From Actinomyces sp. Marseille-P3109 (GTDB taxonomy: Bacteria > Actinomycetota > Actinomycetes > Actinomycetales > Actinomycetaceae): a stretch of DNA of 64,000 bases. Positions 52,168 to 63,513 of the stretch are shown piece after piece. The notes beneath the pieces are model-generated. The model did not search any database. It was not told the DNA's origin and was given only the letters and a program-made list of their open reading frames with translations. Position 1 is the first letter of the stretch. Each line of letters begins with the position of its first letter. The stretch covers positions 1-64,000 of the forward strand of contig NZ_OOHN01000008.1 of assembly GCF_900323545.1 (NCBI RefSeq), written 5' to 3'. The position numbers were made by a program, and so were the translations under genes.

Positions 52168-52203
52168 CGATGGGCCGCAGCCCAGTCGGGTTGCGGCCCA
52201 TCG
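52168..52203. terminator. Rho-independent type hairpin after clpC
   Basis: CGATGGGCCGCA (52168-52179) and its exact complement (52192-52203) form a 12-bp stem, followed by TCGTTCTCCCC. It is 78 bp after the clpC stop. Confidence 0.75.
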
Positions 52204-52680
52204 TCGTTCTCCCCTCACTCTGGTGTGAACCGCGGCGGGGTGAAGGCGCGGAAACGCCCGCACCGCATTTGTCCAGGTGGTGGCCATCTCGCTGCGTGGT
52301 CGGCCCTTGCGGATGTCCGGAGAGGGGTTGTGAATACTTACAGGTGAGTGGACCGGCGCCGCGGCGGGGCGATCTGAATAAAGTTTTAATGAAACCTGAA
52401 TAAATCAGGAGAATAGACTGAGAGTTTGGCTTGACCGACTCATGTCCGTCATCCGCCCGATAAAGTGGAGTGACGCTCCGGCGAAAGTCGTCCCTAGGGC
52501 CTGGTCGGTCAGTGTCGTCGCTCCGCGCTGTGCGGAGCTGTTTAACCAGCCGTCTCTGCCCGTACTCGTCCGTACCTGCCTGCCCTCATTCAGGCCGCCG
52601 TTGCACTCCTCACCCACGGTACTGAATGCTCGGCTCGGATCGCCCGTGCGTGCCCGCGCATCATTGGTGCCACTACTCCC
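52204..52680. other. Long leader region of the pel-like operon
   Basis: About 480 bp without a gene. At 52370-52410 it is unusually AT-rich and contains two direct CTGAATAAA copies (52374-52382 and 52397-52405), the second within a small dyad CCTGA-ATAAA-TCAGG. These look like regulatory sites for the downstream genes; no promoter hexamers are clear. Confidence 0.45.
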
Positions 52681-54129
52681 ATGACACAACTCAGATACGA
52701 ACCGCGACATTTTCATCAGCACCGCTTCCCGCGCTTGCGGACCGCCAACTCTGCTGCGGCCCTGAGCGCCGTCGGTGTTGTGACGGCGGTGCTGGCATGG
52801 GTCGCCTGGCCGAAGGCGGGAACGATCGGCGTCCTGGTCATCACCGTCCTCATCGGCATGGGACTCATCACGGCGCCCCCCACTCGGGCGCTCAAGCGCG
52901 GCGGCATCGCCCCCGGGGCGCGCTGGCACTGGGGTGCTGCGATGCTCCTGGGGATGTCCCCGGCCATCCTGCTCGGCCTGAGCTTCCCGGTCGTCTCCCA
53001 GAAGATGGCGGCCAGCACGATCGACGGCACCGGCCTGCCGGTCATCGTCCTGAGCGTGTCGGTGGCGGTTCCCTGGCTCAGCCAGATCATCGGCACCCCC
53101 GTCTACCGTCTCCTGGGCGACTCGATCGGGCGCGGACCGCGGGCGGTTCTGGAGCGCTACTGCTCCATCTGGCCGGCCCTGTTCCTGTGGGCGCTCCCGC
53201 CCACGGCGCTGGAGATCCTCGTGATGGCCACCGTCACCGGATGGAACCTGCGCGTCATGGGCGTGCACACGGCGCTGCTCTTCCTGCACGTCGTCTTCGT
53301 CCAGTCCCTCATCGTCGCCGATGTCTCGGGCCGACGTCGCCTGTGGTCGGTGGGATGGCTCTTCTACGCCGTCGCCCTCATCTCCGCGCCCACCTGGTGG
53401 TATCTGCCCCCACTGCTGGGCACCCTCAGCCAGATGCTGTCCATGGGCCGGTCCTTGGGCAAGATCCTGCGCCCCCGCGGGGTCGCCACCGGCATCCTCG
53501 TGCAGGACATGCTCCGAGGTGCGATCCTGGGAGGAGTGCTGTGGTCGGACAAGTTCTTCCTCTTCCTGGGCGCCGGTCGTGACTTCGACGTGGCGCTGGT
53601 CTACCTGTGCCTCCAGCCCGCCGTCGTCGCCTACTGCTACTACTTCGCGGTCACCGCCCCGCGGGTCAACACCGAGATCGCCATGTTCCAGACCGTCCTC
53701 AAGCACGAGGGCATGGCCAGCCTGCGCGACCGTGGGCGTACTCTGCGGCGCCTGCTGGATGCCAGCCTCATCCGCGCCTGCGTCGTGGGAGCCGCCGGCG
53801 TCATCATCGTCATCTGCTCCATGGCCCTCATCGCCCCCGAGCAGGTGCCCCTGGTCCTTGAGGTGTGCGTCTCCTCGACCCTGTTCACGGTGCTGACGCT
53901 CCTGTGCTACGAGATCGACCACATCGGCGACTCGACCACCGCCCTGCTCCTGTCCGGCGTCCACGTGGCCGTCGCCGCGGCACTGCTGCTGCGGGTGGCC
54001 AGCACCGGCGCCTATCTGCCGCTGGCCGGCGTGGACCTCGCGCTGTGCGCGCTGGGGCTGCTGCTCTACCGCAAGCGGTGGGCCGTGCCGGAGTACTCCT
54101 TCTTCTGGGGAAAGGCCATGTCCTGGTGA
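52681..54129 (+). CDS. pelG: PelG-like polysaccharide transporter
   Basis: A 482-aa membrane protein with about twelve hydrophobic segments, resembling PelG (MATE/PST-like flippase of the Pel exopolysaccharide system). The assignment rests on topology and on the following PelF gene, which it overlaps by 4 bp (GTGA). The C-terminal LYRKRWAVPEYSFFWGKAMSW is a notable conserved-looking end. The ATG at 52681 lacks a strong ribosome site. It would work with PelF to make and export a polymer. Confidence 0.78.
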   Translation: MTQLRYEPRHFHQHRFPRLRTANSAAALSAVGVVTAVLAWVAWPKAGTIGVLVITVLIGMGLITAPPTRALKRGGIAPGARWHWGAAMLLGMSPAILLGLSFPVVSQKMAASTIDGTGLPVIVLSVSVAVPWLSQIIGTPVYRLLGDSIGRGPRAVLERYCSIWPALFLWALPPTALEILVMATVTGWNLRVMGVHTALLFLHVVFVQSLIVADVSGRRRLWSVGWLFYAVALISAPTWWYLPPLLGTLSQMLSMGRSLGKILRPRGVATGILVQDMLRGAILGGVLWSDKFFLFLGAGRDFDVALVYLCLQPAVVAYCYYFAVTAPRVNTEIAMFQTVLKHEGMASLRDRGRTLRRLLDASLIRACVVGAAGVIIVICSMALIAPEQVPLVLEVCVSSTLFTVLTLLCYEIDHIGDSTTALLLSGVHVAVAAALLLRVASTGAYLPLAGVDLALCALGLLLYRKRWAVPEYSFFWGKAMSW

Positions 54130-56780
54130 GCTCGTCGTCGTCCTTCCGCGCCCGGCTGGAGAGTCTTCCGTTGCGCTACTCGGCCCCAGCCGGCGGCTAC
54201 GCCCCGATGCCCAGTCCCGACGACGCACCCGGCATCGGCGACCGGGGCCGGGAGAACGGGCCCACAGTCAAGATCGGTCCTGACGGCTACGGCGTCGTCG
54301 TCACCACCGGTGGGGCGAGCGCCCTGAGCGGCCCCTCGGGATCCAGCGCCGCCAGCGCGCACAGCGCTTCCGGCCCCGTCAGTGCCCCGGGCTCTGCCGG
54401 CGCCCCCAGCGCCTCAGCCGCCCCGGGGGAACCCGGTGCGCGTCGGGTCCGACGCGCCCAGCTCCGGGCGGCGCCCCGCAGCGCAGCGTCACCAGCGGGC
54501 CTAGCGAAGTCCCCGGGCCGTACGGCCGCCGGCGCCGCCCGTCCCACGAGCGAGTCGGCCTCCACCCCCGAGGTCCCGGCCGCGCCGATCTACGGCGTCG
54601 TCCAGACCCCGGCCCCAGCCGGCTACGGCGTGGTGCAACCGCGTCCCCGGCCCCAGGCACCGGCCGCCTCGCCCGAGGGGGCAGACGTCCTGGACTCCCC
54701 GATCTTCGGGACCGTCCGCCCCGCCTCCCAGGCTGCGCCCCCGCCGCAGGCGGCGCCGCCAGGATCCGCGGGCTCTCCGGAGCGGATGGGCCCGCCGGAC
54801 GCCCCGGCCACGCCGTCGGCCTCCGCCGATACCCCCGCCGAGGCGACCCACGGGATCGTCCCAGCGTCGTCGTCCGCCGCGGTGGCACCCTCCCGAGAGA
54901 CGGCGCGGAGCCCGCGGGAGCAGATCTCCGCCGTCAGCCCGGACGGTCCCGACAGCTTCGGTGACGCCGGAGACGCGGGTCTGCCGGAGCCGGCGGCGCC
55001 CGTGGCTCCCCCCGCCATCGCCTGGGAGTCCGTGGCCTCGGCCGCCTCCGACGCCGCAGCCCTGCCCCTGTCCCAGCAGGCCGCTGAGGCTGAGGCCGAG
55101 GAGGCTCCTGCCGGCAAGGCCGAGATCGCCCTGCCGCCGGAGGAGCCCGAGCCGGAGCCCGATGCCGCCGTCCTGCCCGACGGCGTCCCCGAGGACGGCG
55201 TGTACGTCGACGTCGACGTCGCCATCGTCATGGAGTCCACCTACCCCTACCTCAAGGGCGGCGTCTCCGCGGTGGTCCACGACATCATCACCGGCAACCC
55301 CGACCTCACCTTCGGGATCATCCACATCACCTGGGACTCCCACTCCCCGCTCAAGGACCTCTACGGCATGCCGGACAACATCGCCTGGGTCAGGGTCCTC
55401 TACCTGTCCATGGAGGAGCACCAGGAGGACTTCCTGCGCGCCCGCCCGCGCGACCTGCGCATGAACCGCCGCCAGCGCCGCGAGCTGTCCCGCCGCATCC
55501 TGGGCGCCATGATCGCCCTGGCCCAGGAGGGCCGCACCGAGCCGCTGTGGGAGATCATCGGCGAGGGCCTGAGCGCCTCACGGCGCTACCCTGTCTGGGC
55601 GGTCCTGGGAACGCGCGAGTTCATGGAGGCCTACCACGACATGATGCCGGACCTGGGGATGTCGATGACCGACATCTTCTGGTGCCTGCGCGACTTCTTC
55701 TCCCTGGCCTACGCGGTCCTGGCCGAACCGGTCCCGCGCGCCCAGGTCTACCACGCCCACACCACCGGCTACGCCATGCTCCTGAGCGTCAACGCCGCCC
55801 GTGAGCACGGCACCCGGGTGCTGCTGACCGAGCACAACCTCTACGTGCGCGACACCGTCAACACCCTCCTGGAACGCAGGCTGGACCTCAACATCAGGCT
55901 CACCGACTACCGCACCTTCGACGTCACCGGCCGCGAGCGCATGTGGATGGCCTGGTGGCTGGAGATGGGGCGTCTGTGCTACCCCTACGCCTACGCCTCC
56001 ACCTACCTCTACCCGCGGGCCATCACCGAGGCCAATGAGCTCGGCGGCGACGCCGGGCGCGCCATCGTCATCCCCAACGGCATCGTCACCTCGGAGTTCG
56101 ACGCCTCCTACGCCGCGCGCCTGGCCGCCATCGAGGTGATCAAGAAGGAGGGCGCGGACAAGCACTTGTGGAAGCTGGTGTACATCGCCCGCGTCGTGCC
56201 CATCAAGGGCCTGCTGGACATGATCGACTCGGTGCGCCTCATGGTGGACCGGGGCCTGAACATCCATTTGGACGTGTGCGGGCCCACCGAGCACATGCCC
56301 TCCTACTTCGAGCAGTGCCTCACCCGCATCGTCGAGCAGGGCCTGGAGAGCGTCATCACCATCCGCGGGACCGTCAAGGTCCGCGAGCTCCTGCCCGAGT
56401 TCGACCTGTTCGTCCTGCCCAGCTACAACGAGGGCCTGCCGGTCGTCTCCCTGGAGACCATGGGGGCCGGTATCCCCACGGTGAGTACCGACGTCGGCGC
56501 CGTGCGCTCCGTCGTCGAGGACATGATCGTCACCGACGACGGGCAGACCTGGGACCCCTGCGGCATCATCATCGAGCCCGGCGACCCCGCCGTCATGGCG
56601 GACAAGATCCAGGAGGTCATCTCCGACGTCGATCTCTACGAACGTCTGAGCCTCAACGCCCGTGGTCGCGTGGAGGCGGCCTACGACCTGGTCAAGGTCA
56701 ACGCATCCTACAACAAGATCTACCGTCAGGGCGGCGCCGGTGAGCGGACCGGCGCCCGCGCCGACCAAGGAGGAGCATGA
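54126..56780 (+). CDS. pelF: PelF-like GT4 glycosyltransferase with long disordered N-terminus
   Basis: An 884-aa protein. From about residue 360 it is a PelF-type glycosyltransferase: VAIVMESTYPYLKGGVSAVVHDII, then the GT-B C-terminal half with YIARVVPIKGLLDMI, PSYNEGLPVVSLETMGAGIPTVSTDVGAVRSVVED. PelF uses UDP-sugars to build Pel polysaccharide. The first roughly 355 residues are Ala/Pro/Ser/Gly-rich with repeated IYGVV, IFGTV and YGVV pieces, a low-complexity extension not seen in PelF proteins I know. It begins at GTG overlapping pelG and overlaps the next gene by 4 bp. Confidence 0.9.
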   Translation: MSSSSSFRARLESLPLRYSAPAGGYAPMPSPDDAPGIGDRGRENGPTVKIGPDGYGVVVTTGGASALSGPSGSSAASAHSASGPVSAPGSAGAPSASAAPGEPGARRVRRAQLRAAPRSAASPAGLAKSPGRTAAGAARPTSESASTPEVPAAPIYGVVQTPAPAGYGVVQPRPRPQAPAASPEGADVLDSPIFGTVRPASQAAPPPQAAPPGSAGSPERMGPPDAPATPSASADTPAEATHGIVPASSSAAVAPSRETARSPREQISAVSPDGPDSFGDAGDAGLPEPAAPVAPPAIAWESVASAASDAAALPLSQQAAEAEAEEAPAGKAEIALPPEEPEPEPDAAVLPDGVPEDGVYVDVDVAIVMESTYPYLKGGVSAVVHDIITGNPDLTFGIIHITWDSHSPLKDLYGMPDNIAWVRVLYLSMEEHQEDFLRARPRDLRMNRRQRRELSRRILGAMIALAQEGRTEPLWEIIGEGLSASRRYPVWAVLGTREFMEAYHDMMPDLGMSMTDIFWCLRDFFSLAYAVLAEPVPRAQVYHAHTTGYAMLLSVNAAREHGTRVLLTEHNLYVRDTVNTLLERRLDLNIRLTDYRTFDVTGRERMWMAWWLEMGRLCYPYAYASTYLYPRAITEANELGGDAGRAIVIPNGIVTSEFDASYAARLAAIEVIKKEGADKHLWKLVYIARVVPIKGLLDMIDSVRLMVDRGLNIHLDVCGPTEHMPSYFEQCLTRIVEQGLESVITIRGTVKVRELLPEFDLFVLPSYNEGLPVVSLETMGAGIPTVSTDVGAVRSVVEDMIVTDDGQTWDPCGIIIEPGDPAVMADKIQEVISDVDLYERLSLNARGRVEAAYDLVKVNASYNKIYRQGGAGERTGARADQGGA

Positions 56781-57886
56781 GGAGCAGCACCGGCGGCGTC
56801 GGAGCCTGGATCCGTTACGGCAACCCGCTCGAGCCCGGGGAGCTGGACTTCGCCATCGCCCACTACCGGGCGGCGATCCTCCAGCCCTGGGAGACCGAGG
56901 CGGCCGCCCGCCTCAAGGAGGCACGACCGGACATGACGGTCCTGGCCTACCGGTGCCTGTCCTCCACGCGGGACTTCGAGCCGGACTCCATGCGCGCCTC
57001 GGGGCTGTCCTACCGCGAGGCCCGACGCCGCGGCTGGCTCGCCAAGCGCGACAACGGCGACCTGGTCGAGTGGAGCACCTACCCCGGGCACTTCCAGGCC
57101 CGCGTGTGGGACCCCGACTACCGTGCCCGCTGGGTGGAGGAGGTCTGCCAGGCCACTGCCCCCACCGCCTTCGACGGCATCATGGCGGACAACGACGTCT
57201 TCGACGACTACTACGACCTGAACCTCCCGCTGGAGAACATCGCCGACACCGCTGCTCTGCGCGCCGAGCTGAGCACCTTCGTCGACCAGGTCGGCGCCGG
57301 TCTCAACGCCGTGGGCAAGATCCTCGTCCCCAACGTGGCCGAGGCCCGCCGGGAGCCCGGCCGCTGGGAGCGTCACTCCGCCTGGGGCGGAGGCTTCGAC
57401 GAGTGCTGGCTGGGCTGGGGGGATGACAACCTCTTCGACGAGGCCACGGCCCTGGCCCAGATTCACGAGCTGCGAGGGCCGGGCCTGTCCATCGTGCGCA
57501 CGCCCGACGGCGGGGGCGGCGGCTCCATGTCCGGTGCCCGCACGTCCCCCGGCCTCTACGGGCTGGCGGCCTTCTGGGTCTTCGGGGGAGGGGAGGGCGC
57601 CTACACGGCCACCGGTCACGACGACTACTCGCGCACTCCCTGGTTCCCCGCCCTCGACGCCGACCTGGGGCGCCCGCTGGGACGGCCCCGGAGGACCTCG
57701 GGCGCCTGGGTGCGCGAGTTCGAGGGCGGAGTGGCCGCCGTCGCGCTCGGCGAGGAGGGAGGCGGCACCGTGCGTCTCCCGGCGGGCCTCAGGTCACCGG
57801 GGCCCACCGGGGACCCGGACGGTGAGGCGCTGGCTCTGGAGGTGCCCCTCAGCGCGCATCGTGGGATGATTGCCCTGCGTGCCTGA
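56777..57886 (+). CDS. Putative glycoside hydrolase of the GHL15/PelA-like TIM-barrel type
   Basis: A 369-aa protein without a signal peptide. Its pattern of VGAWIRYGNPLEPGE, LDFAIAHYRAAILQPW, VLAYRCLSS, VWDPDYRARWVEEVCQ and AFDGIMADNDVFDDYY fits hypothetical glycosyl hydrolase families related to GH114/GHL15 TIM barrels, with the ADND acidic pair as likely catalytic or binding residues. In Pel systems the hydrolase domain of PelA has a comparable fold, so it may trim or release the polymer, although no export signal is visible. The ATG overlaps the pelF stop. Confidence 0.7.
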   Translation: MRSSTGGVGAWIRYGNPLEPGELDFAIAHYRAAILQPWETEAAARLKEARPDMTVLAYRCLSSTRDFEPDSMRASGLSYREARRRGWLAKRDNGDLVEWSTYPGHFQARVWDPDYRARWVEEVCQATAPTAFDGIMADNDVFDDYYDLNLPLENIADTAALRAELSTFVDQVGAGLNAVGKILVPNVAEARREPGRWERHSAWGGGFDECWLGWGDDNLFDEATALAQIHELRGPGLSIVRTPDGGGGGSMSGARTSPGLYGLAAFWVFGGGEGAYTATGHDDYSRTPWFPALDADLGRPLGRPRRTSGAWVREFEGGVAAVALGEEGGGTVRLPAGLRSPGPTGDPDGEALALEVPLSAHRGMIALRA

Positions 57887-57925
57887 GTCATGACCCGGTC
57901 CGGCTCGTGCGAGATCCGATAATGG

Positions 57926-57951
57926 GACTAAAGACCTGTCAAACGTTAGTC
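57926..57951. promoter_or_regulatory. Dyad upstream of the MFS gene
   Basis: GACTAA (57926-57931) and TTAGTC (57946-57951) form an inverted pair about 140 bp before the transporter start, in a locally AT-richer stretch with TTGACC close by. It is a possible operator; evidence is weak. Confidence 0.3.
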
Positions 57952-58088
57952 ATGTTGGGTGGATCATTGACCTGCTTGACTTCCTGAGATCCCCGCCGTC
58001 CCGTACAGCGTTCTCTCGGGCAGGAAGTGCGGCGTCCGTCTCGGGCGGCGTCGACAGAGTTCCACAGGACCCAGGACAAGGATGACCT

Positions 58089-59500
58089 ATGGCACAGACT
58101 TCCCAGAATAGCGCGGCGGACATCGCGCACAAGCCCATGATGAGCACTGCTCAGATCCTGCTGATGAACGTCGGATTCTTCGGCATCCAGTACTCCTTCG
58201 GCATGCAGCAGAACGCCATGTCGCCCATCTACCAGTTCCTCGGGGCTTCCGCTGACGAGATCCCCATCCTCAATCTGGCCGGACCCGTCACCGGCCTGCT
58301 CATCCAACCGCTCATCGGGGCGCTCTCGGACCGGACCTGGAGCGAGAAGTGGGGACGCCGTAAGCCCTTCTTCCTGATCGGGGCCGTCGGCTGCTCCGTG
58401 TTCCTGTTCCTCATGCCCTTCGTCACCGCCGTGTGGATGGCGGTGCTGTGCCTGTGGCTGCTGGACGCCTCGAACAACACGGCCATGGAGCCCTACCGGG
58501 CCTTCATCGGCGACCTCCTGCCCTCCAAGCAGCTCGCCAAGGGCTTCCTCGCCCAGTCCCTGTTCATCGGCGCCGGCTCGGCCCTGGCCGCCGGGACCCT
58601 CGTCGTTCTGGAGAAGACCCTGGCGGGCGCCACCGCCGCCGGCATCCCCTACTGGGTCTTCGGCGCCTTCATGGTGGGCTCGGTGTGCTCCATCGGCTCG
58701 GTGCTCATCTCGGTGCTCTCCACCAAGGAGCTGCCGCCCACGCCGGAGGGCTTGGTCGAGCTCGAGCGCAAGAAGCGGGAGGAGGGCCCCTTCGGCTTCG
58801 TCAAGGACATCGGCGTCGCCATCGTCGAGATGCCCCGCGGCCTGAAGAAGATGGCCCTGGTCTACCTCTTCCAGTGGTACGCCATGAACGTCTTCTGGCA
58901 GTACCTGGGCCTCATGTGCGCCGTCACCTACTTCGGCGTGAACCTGTCCGACCCGGGGTACGCCAAGACCGAGGCCTTCAACAACGCCTCCGGCTTCGCC
59001 ACCGGGCTCATGGTCGTCTACTACGTCTCCTGCACGGTCGTCGCCCTCTTCCTGGCGCGACTGGCCAACCGCATCGGCCCCAAGCACGTCCACACCGCGG
59101 CGCTGTGCCTCGCCGCCGTCTGCCTGGTCCTGCTCACCTGCATCGGCAGCCCCGGCCACACCGCGGTCCTCTACCTGCCCATGATCGGCATTGGTGTGGC
59201 CTGGGCTTTATTACGGGCGTACCCTACATCATGGCCATTGAGATGATCCGCAAGGAGCGCCGAGGCGTCTACATGGGCGTTATCAATATGATGATCGTCA
59301 TCCCCCAGTTCATCCAGACCCTCACCTTCGGTCCCATTTACAAGCACCTGCTCGGCGATCACCCGGTCAACGCCCTGCTCTTCGTCGCAGTCTTCCTCAT
59401 CATCGCCGGTCTGCTCATCGAGTGGATCGACACCGTCAAGGACGCGGACCCGCGGGTGCGCGCCGCCGCCGTGTCCGCCACTGAGACTGCCGTGGCCTGA
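58089..59500 (+). pseudogene. Sugar MFS/GPH-type transporter with frameshift
   Basis: A sugar:cation symporter of the MFS/SLC45 or GPH kind: SDRTWSEKWGRRKPF at about residues 80-94, PYRAFIGDLLP, and a second half with GFATGLMVVYY and LANRIGPKH. The frame from the ATG at 58089 runs off at 59246, but from about 59208 the family sequence (ITGVPYIMAIEMI, RRGVYMGVINMMIVIPQF) continues in another frame to 59500. A missing base in the T3 run at 59207-59209 would explain it. Either a recent mutation or a sequence error; the downstream half is well preserved. The substrate is unknown. Confidence 0.75.
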
Positions 59501-59528
59501 CCGGGTGCCCCACGAAAGGATGTCATCC

Positions 59529-59984
59529 GTGACCTATACCACCATTGTCGCCGGAGTCGGCGATGTCGAGGCGAACACCCACGTCATCGATCGCGCCTGC
59601 GAGATGGCTCGCCTGTGCGACGCCGCTCTTCTCCTCGTCGCCGGCTTCGACCCCGTCTCGGCGCGGGACAAGGCTCGCATCAACGAGTCCGCCCCCGTCG
59701 CCGATGTGCGGGTCGTCGAGGCTCGGCTCACCGAGGACCAGGCCTACGCCGTCGTCGAGAAGGCGCGTGATACCGCCGTTGAGCGCGGCGTCGCCCTCGC
59801 CCAGGGCGTCGTCGTCGAGGGCACGGCGGTCGATGCCGTCACCCTCGTCACCTTGGAGACCGAGGCGGACCTCGTCATCGTCGGATCCCAAGGCGTCGAT
59901 TCGCTGTTCGGCCGCATCTTCGGAGCCGTCTCCGTCCAGGTGCTCCGCAAGTCGAAGTGCGACGTCCTCGTCGTCGTTCCCTAG
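59529..59984 (+). CDS. Universal stress protein (UspA family)
   Basis: A 151-aa single-domain UspA protein: N-terminal YTTIVAGVGDVEAN, a middle DQAYAVVEKARDTA helix, and the ATP-binding-type end VIVGSQGVDSLFGRIFGAVSVQVLRKSKCDVLVV (GS..G.....GSVS pattern, slightly altered). GTG at 59529 has an AAGGA site 8 bp upstream; an ATG at 59520 overlaps that site. It follows the MFS gene by about 30 bp and is followed by a strong terminator. Confidence 0.88.
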   Translation: MTYTTIVAGVGDVEANTHVIDRACEMARLCDAALLLVAGFDPVSARDKARINESAPVADVRVVEARLTEDQAYAVVEKARDTAVERGVALAQGVVVEGTAVDAVTLVTLETEADLVIVGSQGVDSLFGRIFGAVSVQVLRKSKCDVLVVVP

Positions 59985-60034
59985 TCGCCGGATAGACGTC
60001 GGACGCACGCGTCGGATCCTGCGCGATCGAACCG

Positions 60035-60078
60035 GCGGCGGATGCCCGCCACGCGGAAGTGTGGCGGGCATCCGCCGC
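60035..60078. terminator. Strong terminator after the universal stress gene
   Basis: An 18-bp perfect stem (60035-60052 with 60061-60078) around an 8-base loop, followed by TATGTTTTG. It lies 50 bp after the stop. Confidence 0.85.
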
Positions 60079-60084
60079 TATGTT

Positions 60085-60385
60085 TTGAGGTTCTTCGTGT
60101 GTGAGGGCGTGGTCGGGGTGAGCGGGTGCCGGTGGTTCGGCGTCTCGGGGTCCTGCGCGGTCGTACTCGGCGTCGCGTGGTCGTACCCGGCGGCGCGCGG
60201 TCGTACCTTAGAGGGGCTCTAAGGTACGACCGCGCGGTTTTACGTACGACCGCGTGCGCTGGGGGTACGACCGCGCGGTTTTACGTACGACCGGGTGGGA
60301 TCGCGTACGACCACGTACCCCGAGACCCCGACGAGGAAAGCCCCGCACAACCCCATCCCCACGACACGAAGAACCCGTTTTGAGC
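60085..60385. repeat. Large imperfect palindrome built of TACGACC motifs
   Basis: The centre is a 20-bp perfect stem (60194-60213 with 60217-60236, 3-base loop) containing GGTCGTACC/GGTACGACC. Three GGTCGTAC motifs lie to the left and several GTACGACC to the right. Further out TCTCGGGGT recurs inverted (about 60144-60152 and 60316-60324), and GTTCTTCGTGT (60090-60100) pairs with ACACGAAGAAC (60364-60374). The whole region thus reads as one roughly 300-bp inverted repeat. Confidence 0.75.
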
Positions 60386-60591
60386 AGTTGTCGTAACTCC
60401 TGTGATACGTGGGGCCGGGCTGGGCGCATGGTGGCGCTGCGTCTGCCCGGGTGGCCCCGCGCCCCGACCCGCTCCGGGACGCGGCGCTCGGCGTTCCCTG
60501 AATCTCCTCCCCTCGACGTCGGCCGCCCATGCCGCCGAGCCCCGCGGCGTCGGCGGGCGCGCCGGGAGGAGGCGCGCTGGAGTCGGCGTGT

Positions 60592-60620
60592 TTGGTCTAG
60601 GACTGAAGTCACACTAGAGT
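60592..60620 (+). promoter_or_regulatory. Candidate ppdK promoter
   Basis: TTGGTC (60592-60597) and TAGAGT (60615-60620) are separated by exactly 17 bp and lie about 90 bp before the start codon. TAGAGT fits the TANNNT -10 pattern. Confidence 0.5.
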
Positions 60621-60710
60621 CATATCGTGAACGACTCGTCGCCGCGTCACGCCTGCATCAGGACGATCTGAGGCAGACCCGAGAACGACCCGAATCAGAA
60701 AGGGGCATCG

Positions 60711-63416
<2,706 letters not shown>

Positions 63417-63445
63417 CCGCAATCCGTTCCCAAGAAGCCGCGAGC

Positions 63446-63494
63446 AGCGGAGCCGGCCGGTTCGACCCGAGGGTCTGAGCCGGCCGGCTCCGCT
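63446..63494. terminator. Terminator between ppdK and the MprF-like gene
   Basis: AGCGGAGCCGGCCGG and its complement form a 15-bp perfect stem; the loop contains a second small stem (GACCC/GGGTC). It is placed between two convergent genes. Confidence 0.8.
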
Positions 63495-63513
63495 GTCCTG
63501 CCCGCGCCCGGCC

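Larger units (their letters stand above)
59985..60710. other. Long intergenic region before ppdK
   Basis: About 730 bp with no gene. It contains the usp terminator (60035-60078), a large palindromic repeat (about 60085-60385), a G/C-rich stretch without structure I can name (60400-60590), and the ppdK promoter candidate. Confidence 0.6.

Noticed and set aside
60181..60320. Recurrent TACGACC units as a CRISPR-like array
   Set aside because: Units are in both orientations, unequally spaced, and separated by related sequence rather than unique spacers; no cas genes are near.
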